Below, piece by piece: positions 1-10,953 of a DNA stretch of 64,000 nt; position 1 is the first letter of the stretch; each line of letters starts with the position of its first letter. Under the pieces are notes generated by a model. That model searched no databases, had not been told where the DNA came from, and saw only the letters and a list, made by a program, of their open reading frames with translations. The position numbers were made by a program, and so were the translations under genes. The DNA is from Proteus mirabilis ATCC 29906 (GTDB taxonomy: Bacteria > Pseudomonadota > Gammaproteobacteria > Enterobacterales > Enterobacteriaceae). The stretch is from positions 185,964 to 249,963 of the forward strand of contig NZ_GG668577.1 in assembly GCF_000160755.1 (NCBI RefSeq), written 5' to 3'.

Positions 1-1
1 T

Positions 2-421
2 CCCTTTGCAGTAAAAGGTTTATTACCTATTGCGGGACCAAAAGGGTATGGCTTGATGATGATGGTTGATGTATTGTCTGGCATTTTATTAGGATTACCT
101 TTTGGTAAACATGTTAGCTCTATGTATCATGATTTGACACAAGGTCGTGAATTAGGTCAGCTCCACATTGTGATTAATCCAGCCTTTTTCACTGATGCTG
201 ATTTATTTAAAAAACACATTTCTCAAGTAATGGCTGAGTTAAAGAGTATTAAGCCTGCAGTCGGTTTTGAACATGTATTATATCCTGGGGAAAATAGTCA
301 GCTTGCAGCGCAGCGAAGCGAAAAAGAGGGGATAGAAATCGTTGACGAAATTTATCATTACTTAAATTCTGATGTATTATTTAATCAATCTTATGATAAT
401 AAAAACCCATTTGCCAGCTAA
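2..421 (+). CDS. allD: Ureidoglycolate dehydrogenase-like protein, 3' part only (5' end outside window)
   Basis: The frame is open from base 2, so this is the C-terminal ~139 residues of a gene that starts before the window. The visible part carries the glycine-rich stretch GPKGYGL followed by a hydrophobic helix and the segment GLPFGKHVSSMY, as expected for the malate/L-lactate dehydrogenase (Ldh2) family of NAD(P)-dependent 2-hydroxyacid dehydrogenases. The end, with EGIEIVDEIYHYL and KNPFAS, resembles enterobacterial AllD from memory more than HcxB/YbiC. AllD oxidises ureidoglycolate to oxalurate in allantoin use. The frame ends at TAA and is followed 14 bases later by a hairpin with a T tract. 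An internal TTG/ATG cluster near 53 is not a start. Other members of the Ldh2 family remain possible because the N-terminal part and the neighbouring genes are not visible. Confidence 0.7.
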   Translation, partial: PFAVKGLLPIAGPKGYGLMMMVDVLSGILLGLPFGKHVSSMYHDLTQGRELGQLHIVINPAFFTDADLFKKHISQVMAELKSIKPAVGFEHVLYPGENSQLAAQRSEKEGIEIVDEIYHYLNSDVLFNQSYDNKNPFAS

Positions 422-434
422 GTTATATTAATAA

Positions 435-469
435 AAAAACAGCCATCCATTAATTAGGTGGCTGTTTTT
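435..469 (+). terminator. Rho-independent terminator after allD
   Basis: Stem AAAAACAGCCA / TGGCTGTTTTT, 11 bp, with a 13-base loop. The A and T runs on both sides make it usable in both directions, so it can also stop the minus-strand gene that ends at 494 if transcription continues past its stop. Confidence 0.85.
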
Positions 470-493
470 AGGTTATCCCAAATGACAAAATAT

Positions 494-1399
494 TTAACTG
501 ACTAATTTACCGATATTCGATTCTGCGGTTTTATTTAAAGAAACTTTATTCCCACCATCACCATTATTGTCATTGTTATCAGTATGGTTATTAGTCATAT
601 TACCCATATTTTTCTGATAGAAAATATGGCGATATGATCCATACATTGCAGTAAAAGAGAGTGGAATAGTGATAAATAAGCCTAATCCAAATGGGATAAT
701 ACTCAAGCCAATAATGATGCTTAACAGCACAAAGAATAGAAAGCCACCAAATAAGTTGTTTTTAACCGCCATAAAACTGGCTTTAACGGCAGGGATAGCT
801 TTATAGTCATTTACTAAAATTAAGGCAGGGGCAAACCAATAAGAGGCAGTACTGATTAAGCTAAAAATGATAATAATGATAGAAGAAAACGTAATTGGTG
901 TCAGGTTATCAGCCAATAAGCCTTGAATATAGTAGGTTGGTGCATCATTAAGAGCGGCTTGAGCAACTTCCATCAATAATGAACCACTGATTAATAGTGC
1001 TAAAATAAAGCCTGCTAAGATAATAAGCACACTAATACCATAAGCACCCATGATGCTAAGGTAGCGTTTGTTCTGGAAACCAGAAAATAAATTATCCAGA
1101 TTTAGCTGACCAGTCTCATATTGCTGATGGGCTATCATCATAAGCCCGGCAACTAATACAGCTGAAATAAACGGGGAGATAATCGGCCCAATAAGTGGGA
1201 TAAATCCAAGGATAGATGAGATAATTAAGTTAACAAGAAAGTAAATAATTACAGCGCCTACCCACATAAAAAAGCGCTCTTTAACTAAATCCCAGCCAAT
1301 ACCTAACCACTCGGTTGCCCCTGAAGCACCTCTTTGTAGAGGAACTGGCGTAAACACCTCTTCTGGCTCCGTAAGCGATGAACTATTATCTTGTTCCAT
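494..1399 (-). CDS. Predicted polytopic inner-membrane protein (BPSS1780-like family)
   Basis: 301 residues. A hydrophilic N-terminal tail of ~30 residues is followed by about six hydrophobic segments between residues ~45 and ~250, several rich in glycine and proline (for example GFIPLIGPIISPF), and then a C-terminal tail of ~50 residues rich in Asn, Asp and Gly. The overall shape matches the BPSS1780 family of small bacterial membrane proteins, whose function is unknown. I see no catalytic or transport motif. It is transcribed alone on the minus strand. ATG at 1399 is the natural start; the purine run upstream on the coding strand (AGAGAAAAAA) can act as a ribosome site. The N-rich tail is low complexity and probably disordered. 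The family assignment is from recall; membrane localisation is clear from the sequence. Confidence 0.65.
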   Translation of the reverse strand: MEQDNSSSLTEPEEVFTPVPLQRGASGATEWLGIGWDLVKERFFMWVGAVIIYFLVNLIISSILGFIPLIGPIISPFISAVLVAGLMMIAHQQYETGQLNLDNLFSGFQNKRYLSIMGAYGISVLIILAGFILALLISGSLLMEVAQAALNDAPTYYIQGLLADNLTPITFSSIIIIIFSLISTASYWFAPALILVNDYKAIPAVKASFMAVKNNLFGGFLFFVLLSIIIGLSIIPFGLGLFITIPLSFTAMYGSYRHIFYQKNMGNMTNNHTDNNDNNGDGGNKVSLNKTAESNIGKLVS

Positions 1400-1756
1400 T
1401 TTTTTCTCTGCCTTAAAAATAATTAATTGTTTATAAATATAACTTTTTATAATTCATATCATATCTTTTTATTTTGTAATTAATCAATACTATTAAACTA
1501 AAGAATGCTTAAGGATAATCTTAGAAACTTCTAAATGACCATTAGAATGAGTAACAATTTTATATTGTCATAATTAACTGCAATGGTCGTTATTAAAAAT
1601 ATCTTTATTTGAGGTATGGAAAACAATATTTTTTAATTTAGTGGCTGGCGCTTTCTCAAAAGAACATGCCGCAGGGAGGGGAAAACTTGATGGCAGTTTT
1701 ACATAAAAAAAGCAGTACATTGTGCACTGCTTTTTAAAATGGGGGTGTATAAAAGC
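1400..1756. other. Intergenic region between membrane protein gene and pflA
   Basis: 357 bases, mostly AT-rich. The 494-1399 gene's promoter should lie here, but I cannot pick one with certainty. A short GC-richer patch at about 1642-1690 contains a purine run GGGAGGGGAAAA followed by ATG, which would give a 15-residue frame running into the pflA terminator. I do not call it a gene. Confidence 0.5.
1707..1735 (-). terminator. pflA: Terminator downstream of pflA
   Basis: Stem AAAAAGCAGT / ACTGCTTTTT with a 9-base loop, 22 bases beyond the pflA stop codon. It is symmetric enough to work in both directions. Confidence 0.8.
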
Positions 1757-2497
1757 TTAATACATCACTTTATGACCATAAGATGCAATAATTGCTTTAA
1801 CATTTTCCATCGTCTCTTTTGACGGTGGATGAATACCATCGAGTTTATACTCTTCTCCTAAAGCAACCCATTTATGTTTACCTAATTCGTGGTAAGGGAG
1901 AAGCTCGACTTTTTCGATATTTTTCATATCTTTTATAAATTCGCCTAAACGATGAGCAGAATCATCATCATCAGACCAACCGGGCACAACTACGTAACGT
2001 ATCCAGGTTTTTTGGCCTCGTTTAGCTAAATAGCGGGCGAATTCCAGTGTACGTTGGTTAGAAACACCAACCAGTTTTTGGTGAATGTCATCATTCACTT
2101 GTTTTAAATCCAGCATGACTAAATCAGTCACGTCCATTAATTCATCGATGACAGGATCATAACGGCGTACAAAACCGTTAGTATCTAAGCAGGTATGGAT
2201 ATTTTCTTTTTTACAAGCACGGAACCAATCACGTACAAATTCTGCTTGTAAGATAGCTTCACCACCAGAAGCTGTAACGCCACCACCAGAGGCATTCATA
2301 AAGTGACGATAAGTCACTGCCTCTTTCATTAATTCATCAACTGTGACGATTTGCCCACCATGAGTATCCCATGTGTCACGGTTGTGACAATAGAGGCATC
2401 TCATTAGGCATCCTTGGAAGAAAACAATAAAGCGTATTCCGGGACCGTCAACAGTACCGCAGGATTCAAATGAGTGGATACGACCAAGTACGGACAT
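1757..2497 (-). CDS. pflA: Pyruvate formate-lyase 1-activating enzyme
   Basis: 246 residues, the same length as E. coli PflA. It is a radical S-adenosylmethionine enzyme that abstracts a hydrogen from the glycine of PflB, turning on anaerobic pyruvate cleavage in the cytoplasm. The 4Fe-4S ligands are visible as Cys30, Cys34 and Cys37 in [16 protein letters not shown], a CxxxCxxC motif. The glycine-rich SAM-contact stretch [13 protein letters not shown] follows at ~70. The gene lies downstream of pflB on the same strand, separated by 107 bases that contain a strong terminator. It is therefore probably expressed both by read-through and from its own weak promoter, as in E. coli. Start ATG at 2497 matches the E. 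coli N-terminus (MSVLGRIHS). Confidence 0.97.
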   Translation of the reverse strand: MSVLGRIHSFESCGTVDGPGIRFIVFFQGCLMRCLYCHNRDTWDTHGGQIVTVDELMKEAVTYRHFMNASGGGVTASGGEAILQAEFVRDWFRACKKENIHTCLDTNGFVRRYDPVIDELMDVTDLVMLDLKQVNDDIHQKLVGVSNQRTLEFARYLAKRGQKTWIRYVVVPGWSDDDDSAHRLGEFIKDMKNIEKVELLPYHELGKHKWVALGEEYKLDGIHPPSKETMENVKAIIASYGHKVMY

Positions 2498-2526
2498 AAC
2501 AGGGTTACTCCAAAACTGTCTAGATA

Positions 2527-2552
2527 AAAAGGCCCCAAAGTAGGGGCCTTTA
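2527..2552 (-). terminator. pflB: Terminator between pflB and pflA
   Basis: GC-rich stem AAAGGCCCC / GGGGCCTTT with a 6-base loop and a T run on the minus strand. It ends the focA-pflB transcript and should keep pflA expression below that of pflB. Confidence 0.85.
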
Positions 2553-2604
2553 TTCTAAGCGATTTTATCTACTTTCTCAGTAAATAAATGCATGAGTTAT
2601 CAAA

Positions 2605-4887
<2,283 letters not shown>

Positions 4888-4941
4888 GATACTTCTACCT
4901 TTTTACAATGGAACTTAAGAAATCAGTCATAACTGCACGGA

Positions 4942-5796
4942 TTAATGTTTATCGCCGCGCAGATGCATTAACCAGTATACCAGACCGACTAGGACTGCTC
5001 CGCCGATAATATTACCGATAGTGACTGGCAATAAATTATCAACGAGGAAATTTGATACTGTTAGATTTGAAAATTGTTCTGGTGATGCACCTACTGTAGT
5101 CCAGAATTCTGCCGGTGCAAAATTCTTAATTACAATACCTAAAGGAATAAGAAACATGTTAGCGATACTGTGCTCAAAGCCACTCGCCACAAACATACCG
5201 ATAGGTAAAATAAGTGCAAAGAGTTTATCAATTAAAGTTCGACCTGCATAACTCATCCAAACTGCAAGACAAACCATTAAATTAGCTAAAATACCTAAAC
5301 AAACTGCTTCAATAAAGGTGTGCTCAACTTTATGCTGTGCAGTTTGTAATACATTCAGACCCCATAACCCATTAGCTGCTGCATATTGACCTGCAAACCA
5401 CATTAAGGCAACAAAGAACAGGGCGCCAATAAAGTTACCAATATAGACATTTATCCAATTAGCGAACATCTTAGCCCAAGAAATACGTCCTGTCGCTTTA
5501 GGAATAATGGTGAGTACAGTTGAAGTGAATAAGTCTGCACCACAAACAACCACGAGCATTAAGCCTAAAGAGAAACAAATTCCTCCAACGAGTTTAGCGA
5601 GACCAAATGGAACAGATGCGGTGCCTGTAGTCGCTGTAATATAAAAAACAAACGCAATTGAAATAAACATTCCCGCAGTAAAAGCAGATAAGTAAGTTGT
5701 TGGGATATGTTTGTTTGCTTTATAACAACATGCATCATCGGCAACTTTTGCCATATCAGCAGGTGATAATAAATTAAAAGGGCTGTCAGCTTTCAT
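4942..5796 (-). CDS. focA: Formate channel FocA
   Basis: 284 residues, against 285 in E. coli. It is a pentameric inner-membrane formate/nitrite transporter family channel that passes formate in either direction depending on pH. About six hydrophobic segments are visible, and the family signatures are present, including FNLLSPADMAKVADDACCYKAN at the N-terminus (here split: FNLLSPADMAKVADDA) and GFEHSIANMFLIPLGI near residue 208, which carries the conserved pore histidine. It is the first gene of the focA-pflB operon. The upstream region holds a class II FNR promoter, so expression should rise without oxygen. Start ATG at 5796 has the purine run GAGAG close upstream. Confidence 0.97.
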   Translation of the reverse strand: MKADSPFNLLSPADMAKVADDACCYKANKHIPTTYLSAFTAGMFISIAFVFYITATTGTASVPFGLAKLVGGICFSLGLMLVVVCGADLFTSTVLTIIPKATGRISWAKMFANWINVYIGNFIGALFFVALMWFAGQYAAANGLWGLNVLQTAQHKVEHTFIEAVCLGILANLMVCLAVWMSYAGRTLIDKLFALILPIGMFVASGFEHSIANMFLIPLGIVIKNFAPAEFWTTVGASPEQFSNLTVSNFLVDNLLPVTIGNIIGGAVLVGLVYWLMHLRGDKH

Positions 5797-5839
5797 ACTA
5801 ACACTCTCTTATATGTTGGAATAATTATAGCACGCAATA

Positions 5840-5881
5840 ATAGTAGCAAAGGGTCTTACTCCTAAAGTTGATATGGATCAT
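5840..5881 (-). promoter_or_regulatory. focA: focA promoter with FNR box
   Basis: TTGATATGGATCAT at 5868-5881 matches the FNR consensus TTGAT-N4-ATCAA at nine of ten positions. On the minus strand TACTAT at 5840-5845 can serve as the -10 element. That puts the start site near 5833 and the box centre (5874.5) at -41.5, the class II activator position. The E. coli pfl promoter region is also FNR-activated. The spacing was computed by hand from the sequence; the start site is inferred. Confidence 0.65.
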
Positions 5882-6366
5882 AGTCGCTTATGAGAGACGC
5901 AATTTTAGTACGTAAAAACCGGCTAAATTAGCTATAATTATTTGATTAATAATAAGAAAAAATTTTTTAAATTTTATCAAAAAATTTTAGCCTGGCTGGA
6001 TAAACAAAGTAAAAAGTAAATATAACGTATTATTTATTTTTATTAGCGTTAACAGATAAAAATAAAATTTAACGCTCCATTTACTTTTGCGCTAAATATA
6101 AACATTACTTTATTTGTGGGTAATCTAATTGATTACGCCAGCCTTAAAACCATTATAAAAATACGGTTTTTAAATTTTTGAGATCTAGGTAAACAATTAG
6201 CAATTTAAACTATATTTTTGTGGTTTTTTTAGATTAAAAAGTTAACCTTATCTTTTTGTGTCGTATTTAAAACTTAAAATCGTCACTTTTGACATATTTG
6301 ACACTTTTGTCATTTGACATAATTGTCATGGTGGCAAAATTGTCGTTATATTTTTTTATATATAAT
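5882..6366. other. Long AT-rich regulatory region upstream of focA
   Basis: No gene is seen in this ~485-base stretch. In E. coli the focA-pfl region carries several promoters plus ArcA, IHF and NarL sites over a comparable distance, so a similar role is likely. One visible structure is a cluster of five TGACA/TGTCA pentamers at 6290-6328, described under findings. Long A/T runs are typical of bent or IHF-bound DNA but are not specific evidence. Confidence 0.5.
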
Positions 6367-6396
6367 AAAACACTCTACTAATAAGTAGAGTGTTTT
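6367..6396 (-). terminator. ycaO: Terminator downstream of ycaO
   Basis: Perfect 13-bp stem AAAACACTCTACT / AGTAGAGTGTTTT with loop AATA. It lies 70 bases past the ycaO stop on the minus strand and separates ycaO from the focA promoter region. Confidence 0.88.
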
Positions 6397-6466
6397 GATT
6401 TTAAACAAAGCGATTATTAATCAGTTAAAAATAATTATTTAATAAATAACCTTAAATAAAATAATG

Positions 6467-8224
6467 TTATTTATTCGATTGACGTTTTGCTTGTTGTAAT
6501 TTTTCATACGCGGCTAATAAAGATTGATGAACAGGCAAATTCGCTAATGATGGAGCTATGGGTTGCAAGCCATAAAAAGGTTGTTTACCTTCAATTGCAT
6601 TTAATGCAGCTTGCAGTGTTTCCTCGCCATACATACGAGAAAAAGCCTCCATATATTGTGCAGGCTCACGCTCATGCTCTTCACGTAGGAGTAAAAGATT
6701 ATGCAGGCAACGATAATAATTTTGACGCGCTGGTGTAAATAATGATGCGTTGAAATCTTGTGTCCACTCAACCCAAACTAATGCTTGTTCTAAATCGCCA
6801 CCAGCGAGTGCTAACATTGATTTTAATTCACCTACACGTAAATGACTCCAACCATTATCTTTACCCGGTGCAATACCAATCATTTCTCTGATACGAGTAA
6901 AGTCATCTAAGCCATCTTCATCAAATTGGCCAATAAGTGAGAGGTACTCTTCTTTTGTGCCATGACTTGTTGGTAAAGAAAGAATGGTGTCACGCCAATG
7001 GACACCCATAATGTTATTGGCTAGTTGCAGATCTTCAGCAGGATAAATATCGGATAAGCCAGGGACTAAAATACGGCAAGCATAAACCCCTAAATGGTTA
7101 TAATCCATAATATACACTTCTGCATCACATTGCTGGCACAGTGACATTAATGTGTGGAATTCTTCTTCGGTTGAACCACTGAAATCCCAATCAACAAATG
7201 GATAGTCTGCATCTTTTTTAAACAGATCCCAACTAATTAAACCACTAGAGTCGATAAAGTGGGTTTCAAGATTAGTGTGATCACCGACTTCTTCATCATC
7301 AAAACTCGGTGGATTGAAAACATCGAGATCTTTAAGGCTACGGCCTTGCAATAACTCAGTAACAGTACGCTCTAATGCCACACCAAAATCGGGATGAGCA
7401 CCAAAAGAAGCGAAACAAGTCCCATTTTGTGGGTTAAACAGCACGACGCAAATAACGGGGAATTGTCCCCCTAAAGATGCATCAAAACTAAAAATAGGGA
7501 AGCCTTCTTTTTCTAATGTCGTAATAGCTTCAATAACAGCAGGATAACGAGCTAAAACTTCATGGGGGATTTTAGGCAAGCTAATTCTTTCGCTGATAAT
7601 TCTATTTTTGACATAGCGTTCAAACACTTCAGAAAGCCCTTGCACTCGAGCTTCATTTTGCGTATTTCCTGCTGACATACCATTAGATGCATAAAGATTT
7701 GCAATGATATTAACAGGTATATATACAGGTGTTTTATCTGATTGGCGAATAAACGGTAAGGCACAAATACCACGTTCTGAATTACTTGATTGTAAATCAA
7801 CCAGTTCACTGCCACATAGCTCACCTTCAGGATCGTAAAATTGACGTAAACGTGCATCTAATAAGCCTTCAGGTACAGCATCATCATCTGTCAGTGGAAA
7901 CCATTTTTCATTTGGGTAATGAACAAACTCACCTTCTGCAATATCAGCACCTAGCCAGAAATCAGAAAAGAAATAATTGGTTGAGAGACGTTCAAAATAT
8001 TCGCCTAATGCTGAAGCCAATGCTGCTTTTTTAGTAGCACCTTTGCCGTTAGTAAAACATAACGGACAATCTTTATCACGAATATGAACAGACCAAACGT
8101 TAGGAACAGGATTTAACCATGAAGCTTCTTCAATGTTAAAACCTAACTGAGTTAATTTTTGCTGAAAGCTAGCGATAGAGTCTTCCAGTGCGGCATCTTT
8201 GCCGGGAATAAATGTTTGTGACAT
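6467..8224 (-). CDS. ycaO: YcaO, ribosomal protein S12 methylthiotransferase accessory protein
   Basis: 585 residues with the start used here, close to E. coli YcaO (586). The YcaO fold binds ATP and activates peptide backbone amides. In E. coli the protein assists RimO in beta-methylthiolation of an aspartate in ribosomal protein S12. The N-terminal sequence SQTFIPGKDAALEDSIASF, the segment GKGATKKAALASALGEYFER with its conserved Glu and Arg, and RVQGLSEVFERYVK are family hallmarks. A longer frame begins at GTG 8266, but homology with E. coli begins at ATG 8224 (MSQTFIPG), which I chose; neither start has a strong ribosome site. It is a single gene on the minus strand, upstream of the focA control region as in E. 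coli. Confidence 0.93.
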   Translation of the reverse strand: MSQTFIPGKDAALEDSIASFQQKLTQLGFNIEEASWLNPVPNVWSVHIRDKDCPLCFTNGKGATKKAALASALGEYFERLSTNYFFSDFWLGADIAEGEFVHYPNEKWFPLTDDDAVPEGLLDARLRQFYDPEGELCGSELVDLQSSNSERGICALPFIRQSDKTPVYIPVNIIANLYASNGMSAGNTQNEARVQGLSEVFERYVKNRIISERISLPKIPHEVLARYPAVIEAITTLEKEGFPIFSFDASLGGQFPVICVVLFNPQNGTCFASFGAHPDFGVALERTVTELLQGRSLKDLDVFNPPSFDDEEVGDHTNLETHFIDSSGLISWDLFKKDADYPFVDWDFSGSTEEEFHTLMSLCQQCDAEVYIMDYNHLGVYACRILVPGLSDIYPAEDLQLANNIMGVHWRDTILSLPTSHGTKEEYLSLIGQFDEDGLDDFTRIREMIGIAPGKDNGWSHLRVGELKSMLALAGGDLEQALVWVEWTQDFNASLFTPARQNYYRCLHNLLLLREEHEREPAQYMEAFSRMYGEETLQAALNAIEGKQPFYGLQPIAPSLANLPVHQSLLAAYEKLQQAKRQSNK

Positions 8225-8285
8225 GGCAGGTTTCATCAATATTTTACGAGTGATAGTTAGGGGCACATGATACTGAAATCGTCGC

Positions 8286-8359
8286 TAATGCACTAATTAT
8301 TTCTCGTGTCGGTTGATTTTAAATAACATTCCTTATCATTAATGCACTAATATATTAGT
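8286..8359. promoter_or_regulatory. Direct repeat and palindrome in the ycaO-ansB divergent region
   Basis: TAATGCACTAAT occurs at 8286-8297 and again at 8340-8351, exactly 54 bases apart. The second copy runs into a perfect 14-base palindrome ACTAATATATTAGT at 8346-8359. The layout suggests an operator for one of the two divergent genes. No known regulator motif is recognised. Confidence 0.4.
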
Positions 8360-8451
8360 TCTTTTGATAAATTCGTTCTATTTATCACGGAATTACTGAT
8401 AATAAATCATCATAATTGGACGCGATTTTATAGACTCATAAGGATTAAAAA

Positions 8452-9489
8452 ATGATAAGAAAAACATTGCTAGCCAGCTTATTAACCGTAATTAGTGGTA
8501 CCGTTTTTGCTTTACCTAATGTGACAATCCTCGCAACTGGGGGAACCATCGCAGGGGGTGGTGACTCTGCCACTTCTTCAAGCTACACCGCAGGAAAATT
8601 AGGCATTGATACATTGATTAATGCCGTACCTGAGGCAAAAAAAGTGGCTAACTTAACAGGCGAGCAAGTGGTTAATATTGGTTCGCAAGATATGAACGAC
8701 CAAGTGTGGTTAAAACTGGCGAATAAAATTAATACGGATTGTGATAAAACAGACGGCTTTGTGATAACCCATGGTACAGATACGATGGAAGAGACCGCCT
8801 ATTTTCTTGACTTAACCACAGCATGTAAAAAACCGGTGGTGATGGTAGGGGCAATGCGCCCAGCAACAGCATTAGGTGCTGATGGTCCATTAAACCTCTA
8901 TAATGCCGTGGTGGTGGCAAGTGATAAAGCATCTGAAAATCGTGGTGTATTAGTTACCATGAATAATTCAGTGATCAGTGGTAAAGATGTTGTCAAAATG
9001 AATACGACAGAAGTGCAAGCATTCCAGCCGATTAATGCAGGTGCTCAAGGTTATGTTCATGATGGTAAAGTACACTATTACACTGCTGCAACACCGCGCG
9101 CTGAGAAAGTTGCCTTTGATGTCAGCAAATTAACCGAATTACCAAAAGTAGGTATTGTTTATAACTATGCTAATGCATCTGATTTACCGGCTAAAGCGTT
9201 TATAGATAACCACTTTAAAGGTATTGTTAGTGCAGGTGTCGGCAATGGTAACTTATATTCTGACATCTTAAATACTTTAGCTGATGGTGTAAAAAAAGGT
9301 GTTGTTGTGGTTCGTTCAAGTCGTGTTCCGGTTGGATTTACCACACAAAATGGTGAAGTAGATGATGCAAAATATGGCTTTATTGCTTCAGAACGTTTAA
9401 ATCCACAGAAAGCAAGAGTGTTATTACAGTTATCTTTGACAGAAACACAAGATCCCGCCACGATCCAAGAAAACTTTGAAAAATATTAA
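8452..9489 (+). CDS. ansB: Periplasmic L-asparaginase II
   Basis: 345 residues, against 348 in E. coli. It hydrolyses asparagine to aspartate and ammonia in the periplasm. A Sec signal peptide is visible at residues 1-20 (hydrophobic core LLASLLTVISGTVFA, cleavage before LPN). The catalytic threonines are Thr32 in LATGGTIAGGG and Thr109 in HGTDTMEET. Both catalytic motifs are intact. ATG at 8452 follows the ribosome site AAGGA at 8441-8445. In E. coli ansB is induced anaerobically by FNR and CRP. I found no good FNR box here, but the region has a palindrome and direct repeat of its own. It is transcribed alone and ends at a strong terminator facing the next gene. This locus is not at this position in E. 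coli. Confidence 0.95.
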   Translation: MIRKTLLASLLTVISGTVFALPNVTILATGGTIAGGGDSATSSSYTAGKLGIDTLINAVPEAKKVANLTGEQVVNIGSQDMNDQVWLKLANKINTDCDKTDGFVITHGTDTMEETAYFLDLTTACKKPVVMVGAMRPATALGADGPLNLYNAVVVASDKASENRGVLVTMNNSVISGKDVVKMNTTEVQAFQPINAGAQGYVHDGKVHYYTAATPRAEKVAFDVSKLTELPKVGIVYNYANASDLPAKAFIDNHFKGIVSAGVGNGNLYSDILNTLADGVKKGVVVVRSSRVPVGFTTQNGEVDDAKYGFIASERLNPQKARVLLQLSLTETQDPATIQENFEKY

Positions 9490-9518
9490 TTAAATTTTTT
9501 GTTTTTTAGTTAAATCAG

Positions 9519-9551
9519 AAAACCATCTGCTGATAAATAGCAGATGGTTTT
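9519..9551. terminator. Shared terminator between ansB and the convergent TPS gene
   Basis: Perfect 13-bp stem AAAACCATCTGCT / AGCAGATGGTTTT with a 7-base loop. It lies between the convergent stop codons at 9489 and 9564 and can serve both strands. Confidence 0.88.
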
Positions 9552-9563
9552 CTTTGTTAAATA

Positions 9564-10817
9564 TTATTTAATTTTGCGTAACTTAGTATAAATTTTGATA
9601 TCTTCTCTATTATTTTGAATATTGCTTATATTCTTATCGCGTGTGTGTAACCGTTCTGTCATGATAATACCATCATTTATCAGATTACTATCCTCACTAA
9701 TATCTAAAGTTAAGTTTTTCATTTGGCTAATAGTATTTTTGGGTATTAACCCTATGTATGTCTCGCTATAGTTATTGTTATTTTTACCAGTATTAAGCCA
9801 ATATTGCATGCCAATAGTTCCACTTTCCATATTGTGGAAGAAAGACTTATTTTGCAGATCTAAATATCCGCCTCTGGCGAGAATATATCCATGGTTATTA
9901 AATATTGTTTTATTTAGATTAAGTTGTATGGCATTTTTACTACGGTTACTACTTTCTAAACTACCATAATTATAAATAGTAGTATCAGAAGCATTAATAA
10001 TGATGTTTTTAGAAGAGATTAAACCTTGTTTTTTAGGATCACCATTTTTATCACCTAATATTATCTGATTAGGTAGATTGTTTCTTTTTATATTTGAGCG
10101 CATGGCGTATTCTTGTTTTAAGATACTTTCACCTTCTTTAATTATTATATCTCTTTTACCTGAGTAAATACTTATATCTCCTTTAGAAGATATAAAGCCG
10201 TTTTCTAATTTAATGTTATTAGATATGATATTAAGTTTATTAAAAGAATGACTAGAACTACGGTCATTTTTGTTACTGAATACAATTTTTCCAATATGTT
10301 CAATTGATTTTCCACCCCTATATCCTTTATTTATAGGAGCGATAGCTTTTTCTAAGCGGTAGCCGATTAATTCATCATTATTATTATTGATAACAGGTTT
10401 CCCTGTTGTTAACGTTTCTTGTAATGTATTCGAAAAACTACAATTATGGCATTCAATACCATTTGGGTTGGCTATAACAACATGAGCTGCATTGCCAGCT
10501 ACCGCGATATTCCCCGCTAAGAATGACGTTGCTCCATTAACCACTTCATTAATAATAGTCTCAGCGGCAACCTCTTTATTATTTAAAATAATGCCAGCAT
10601 CAGTTACATCAAATGTATCATATTTATTATGAGAAATGCCTTTGGGATTTTTTGGTGCTATTAATATTTCTGCTTGTTTAGGATTAATTTCATTAGGTTT
10701 AACTATTGTTGAAGAGTCTTGATTAATAGAAATATATTTATAGCTAGTTTGTTCTACGGCCTGGCATATTGATGGTGTGTATATTACACCAATTATTATT
10801 GCATTTCTTAATTTCAT
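9564..10817 (-). CDS. Short TpsA-like protein with filamentous haemagglutinin N-terminal (TPS) domain
   Basis: 417 residues. A signal peptide is likely at 1-20 (RNAIIIGVIYTPSICQA). The TPS secretion domain of exoproteins such as FhaB and Proteus HpmA is evident: NPKGISHNKYDTFDV at 57-71, NGATSFLAGNIAVAG near 94-108, NPNGI at 117-121, the cysteine pair Cys123 and Cys126, and LTTGKP at 136-141. Residues ~180-417 look like the start of a beta-helix (repeating N-rich short strands), but there is no long repeat region, adhesin or toxin end. True TpsA proteins are usually far longer and sit beside a TpsB transporter gene, and none is visible here. It may be a decayed exoprotein or a short product using a TpsB elsewhere, such as HpmB. 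The frame is intact. AT-rich codons and an isolated position suggest transfer. Confidence 0.78.
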   Translation of the reverse strand: MKLRNAIIIGVIYTPSICQAVEQTSYKYISINQDSSTIVKPNEINPKQAEILIAPKNPKGISHNKYDTFDVTDAGIILNNKEVAAETIINEVVNGATSFLAGNIAVAGNAAHVVIANPNGIECHNCSFSNTLQETLTTGKPVINNNNDELIGYRLEKAIAPINKGYRGGKSIEHIGKIVFSNKNDRSSSHSFNKLNIISNNIKLENGFISSKGDISIYSGKRDIIIKEGESILKQEYAMRSNIKRNNLPNQIILGDKNGDPKKQGLISSKNIIINASDTTIYNYGSLESSNRSKNAIQLNLNKTIFNNHGYILARGGYLDLQNKSFFHNMESGTIGMQYWLNTGKNNNNYSETYIGLIPKNTISQMKNLTLDISEDSNLINDGIIMTERLHTRDKNISNIQNNREDIKIYTKLRKIK

Positions 10818-10912
10818 ATGTTTACCCTTGTATATTATTTAGGGCTAATTTAGCGATATTAAAAACATAAATAAAGATAGTCAGGTTTAAAAGGCGTTTA
10901 TTTATAAAAAAT

Positions 10913-10940
10913 AAAAAGGCTATTTTTTTAATAGCCTTTT
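10913..10940 (-). terminator. Terminator after the MFS transporter gene
   Basis: Stem AAAAGGCTAT / ATAGCCTTTT with a 7-base T-rich loop, 14 bases beyond the stop codon at 10954 on the minus strand. Confidence 0.8.
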
Positions 10941-10953
10941 GGGTTATATGTTA

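Noticed and set aside
1672..1719. Fifteen-codon frame after GGGAGGGG near the pflA terminator
   Set aside because: The ribosome-like run is attractive, but the frame runs into the terminator hairpin and has no conservation evidence.
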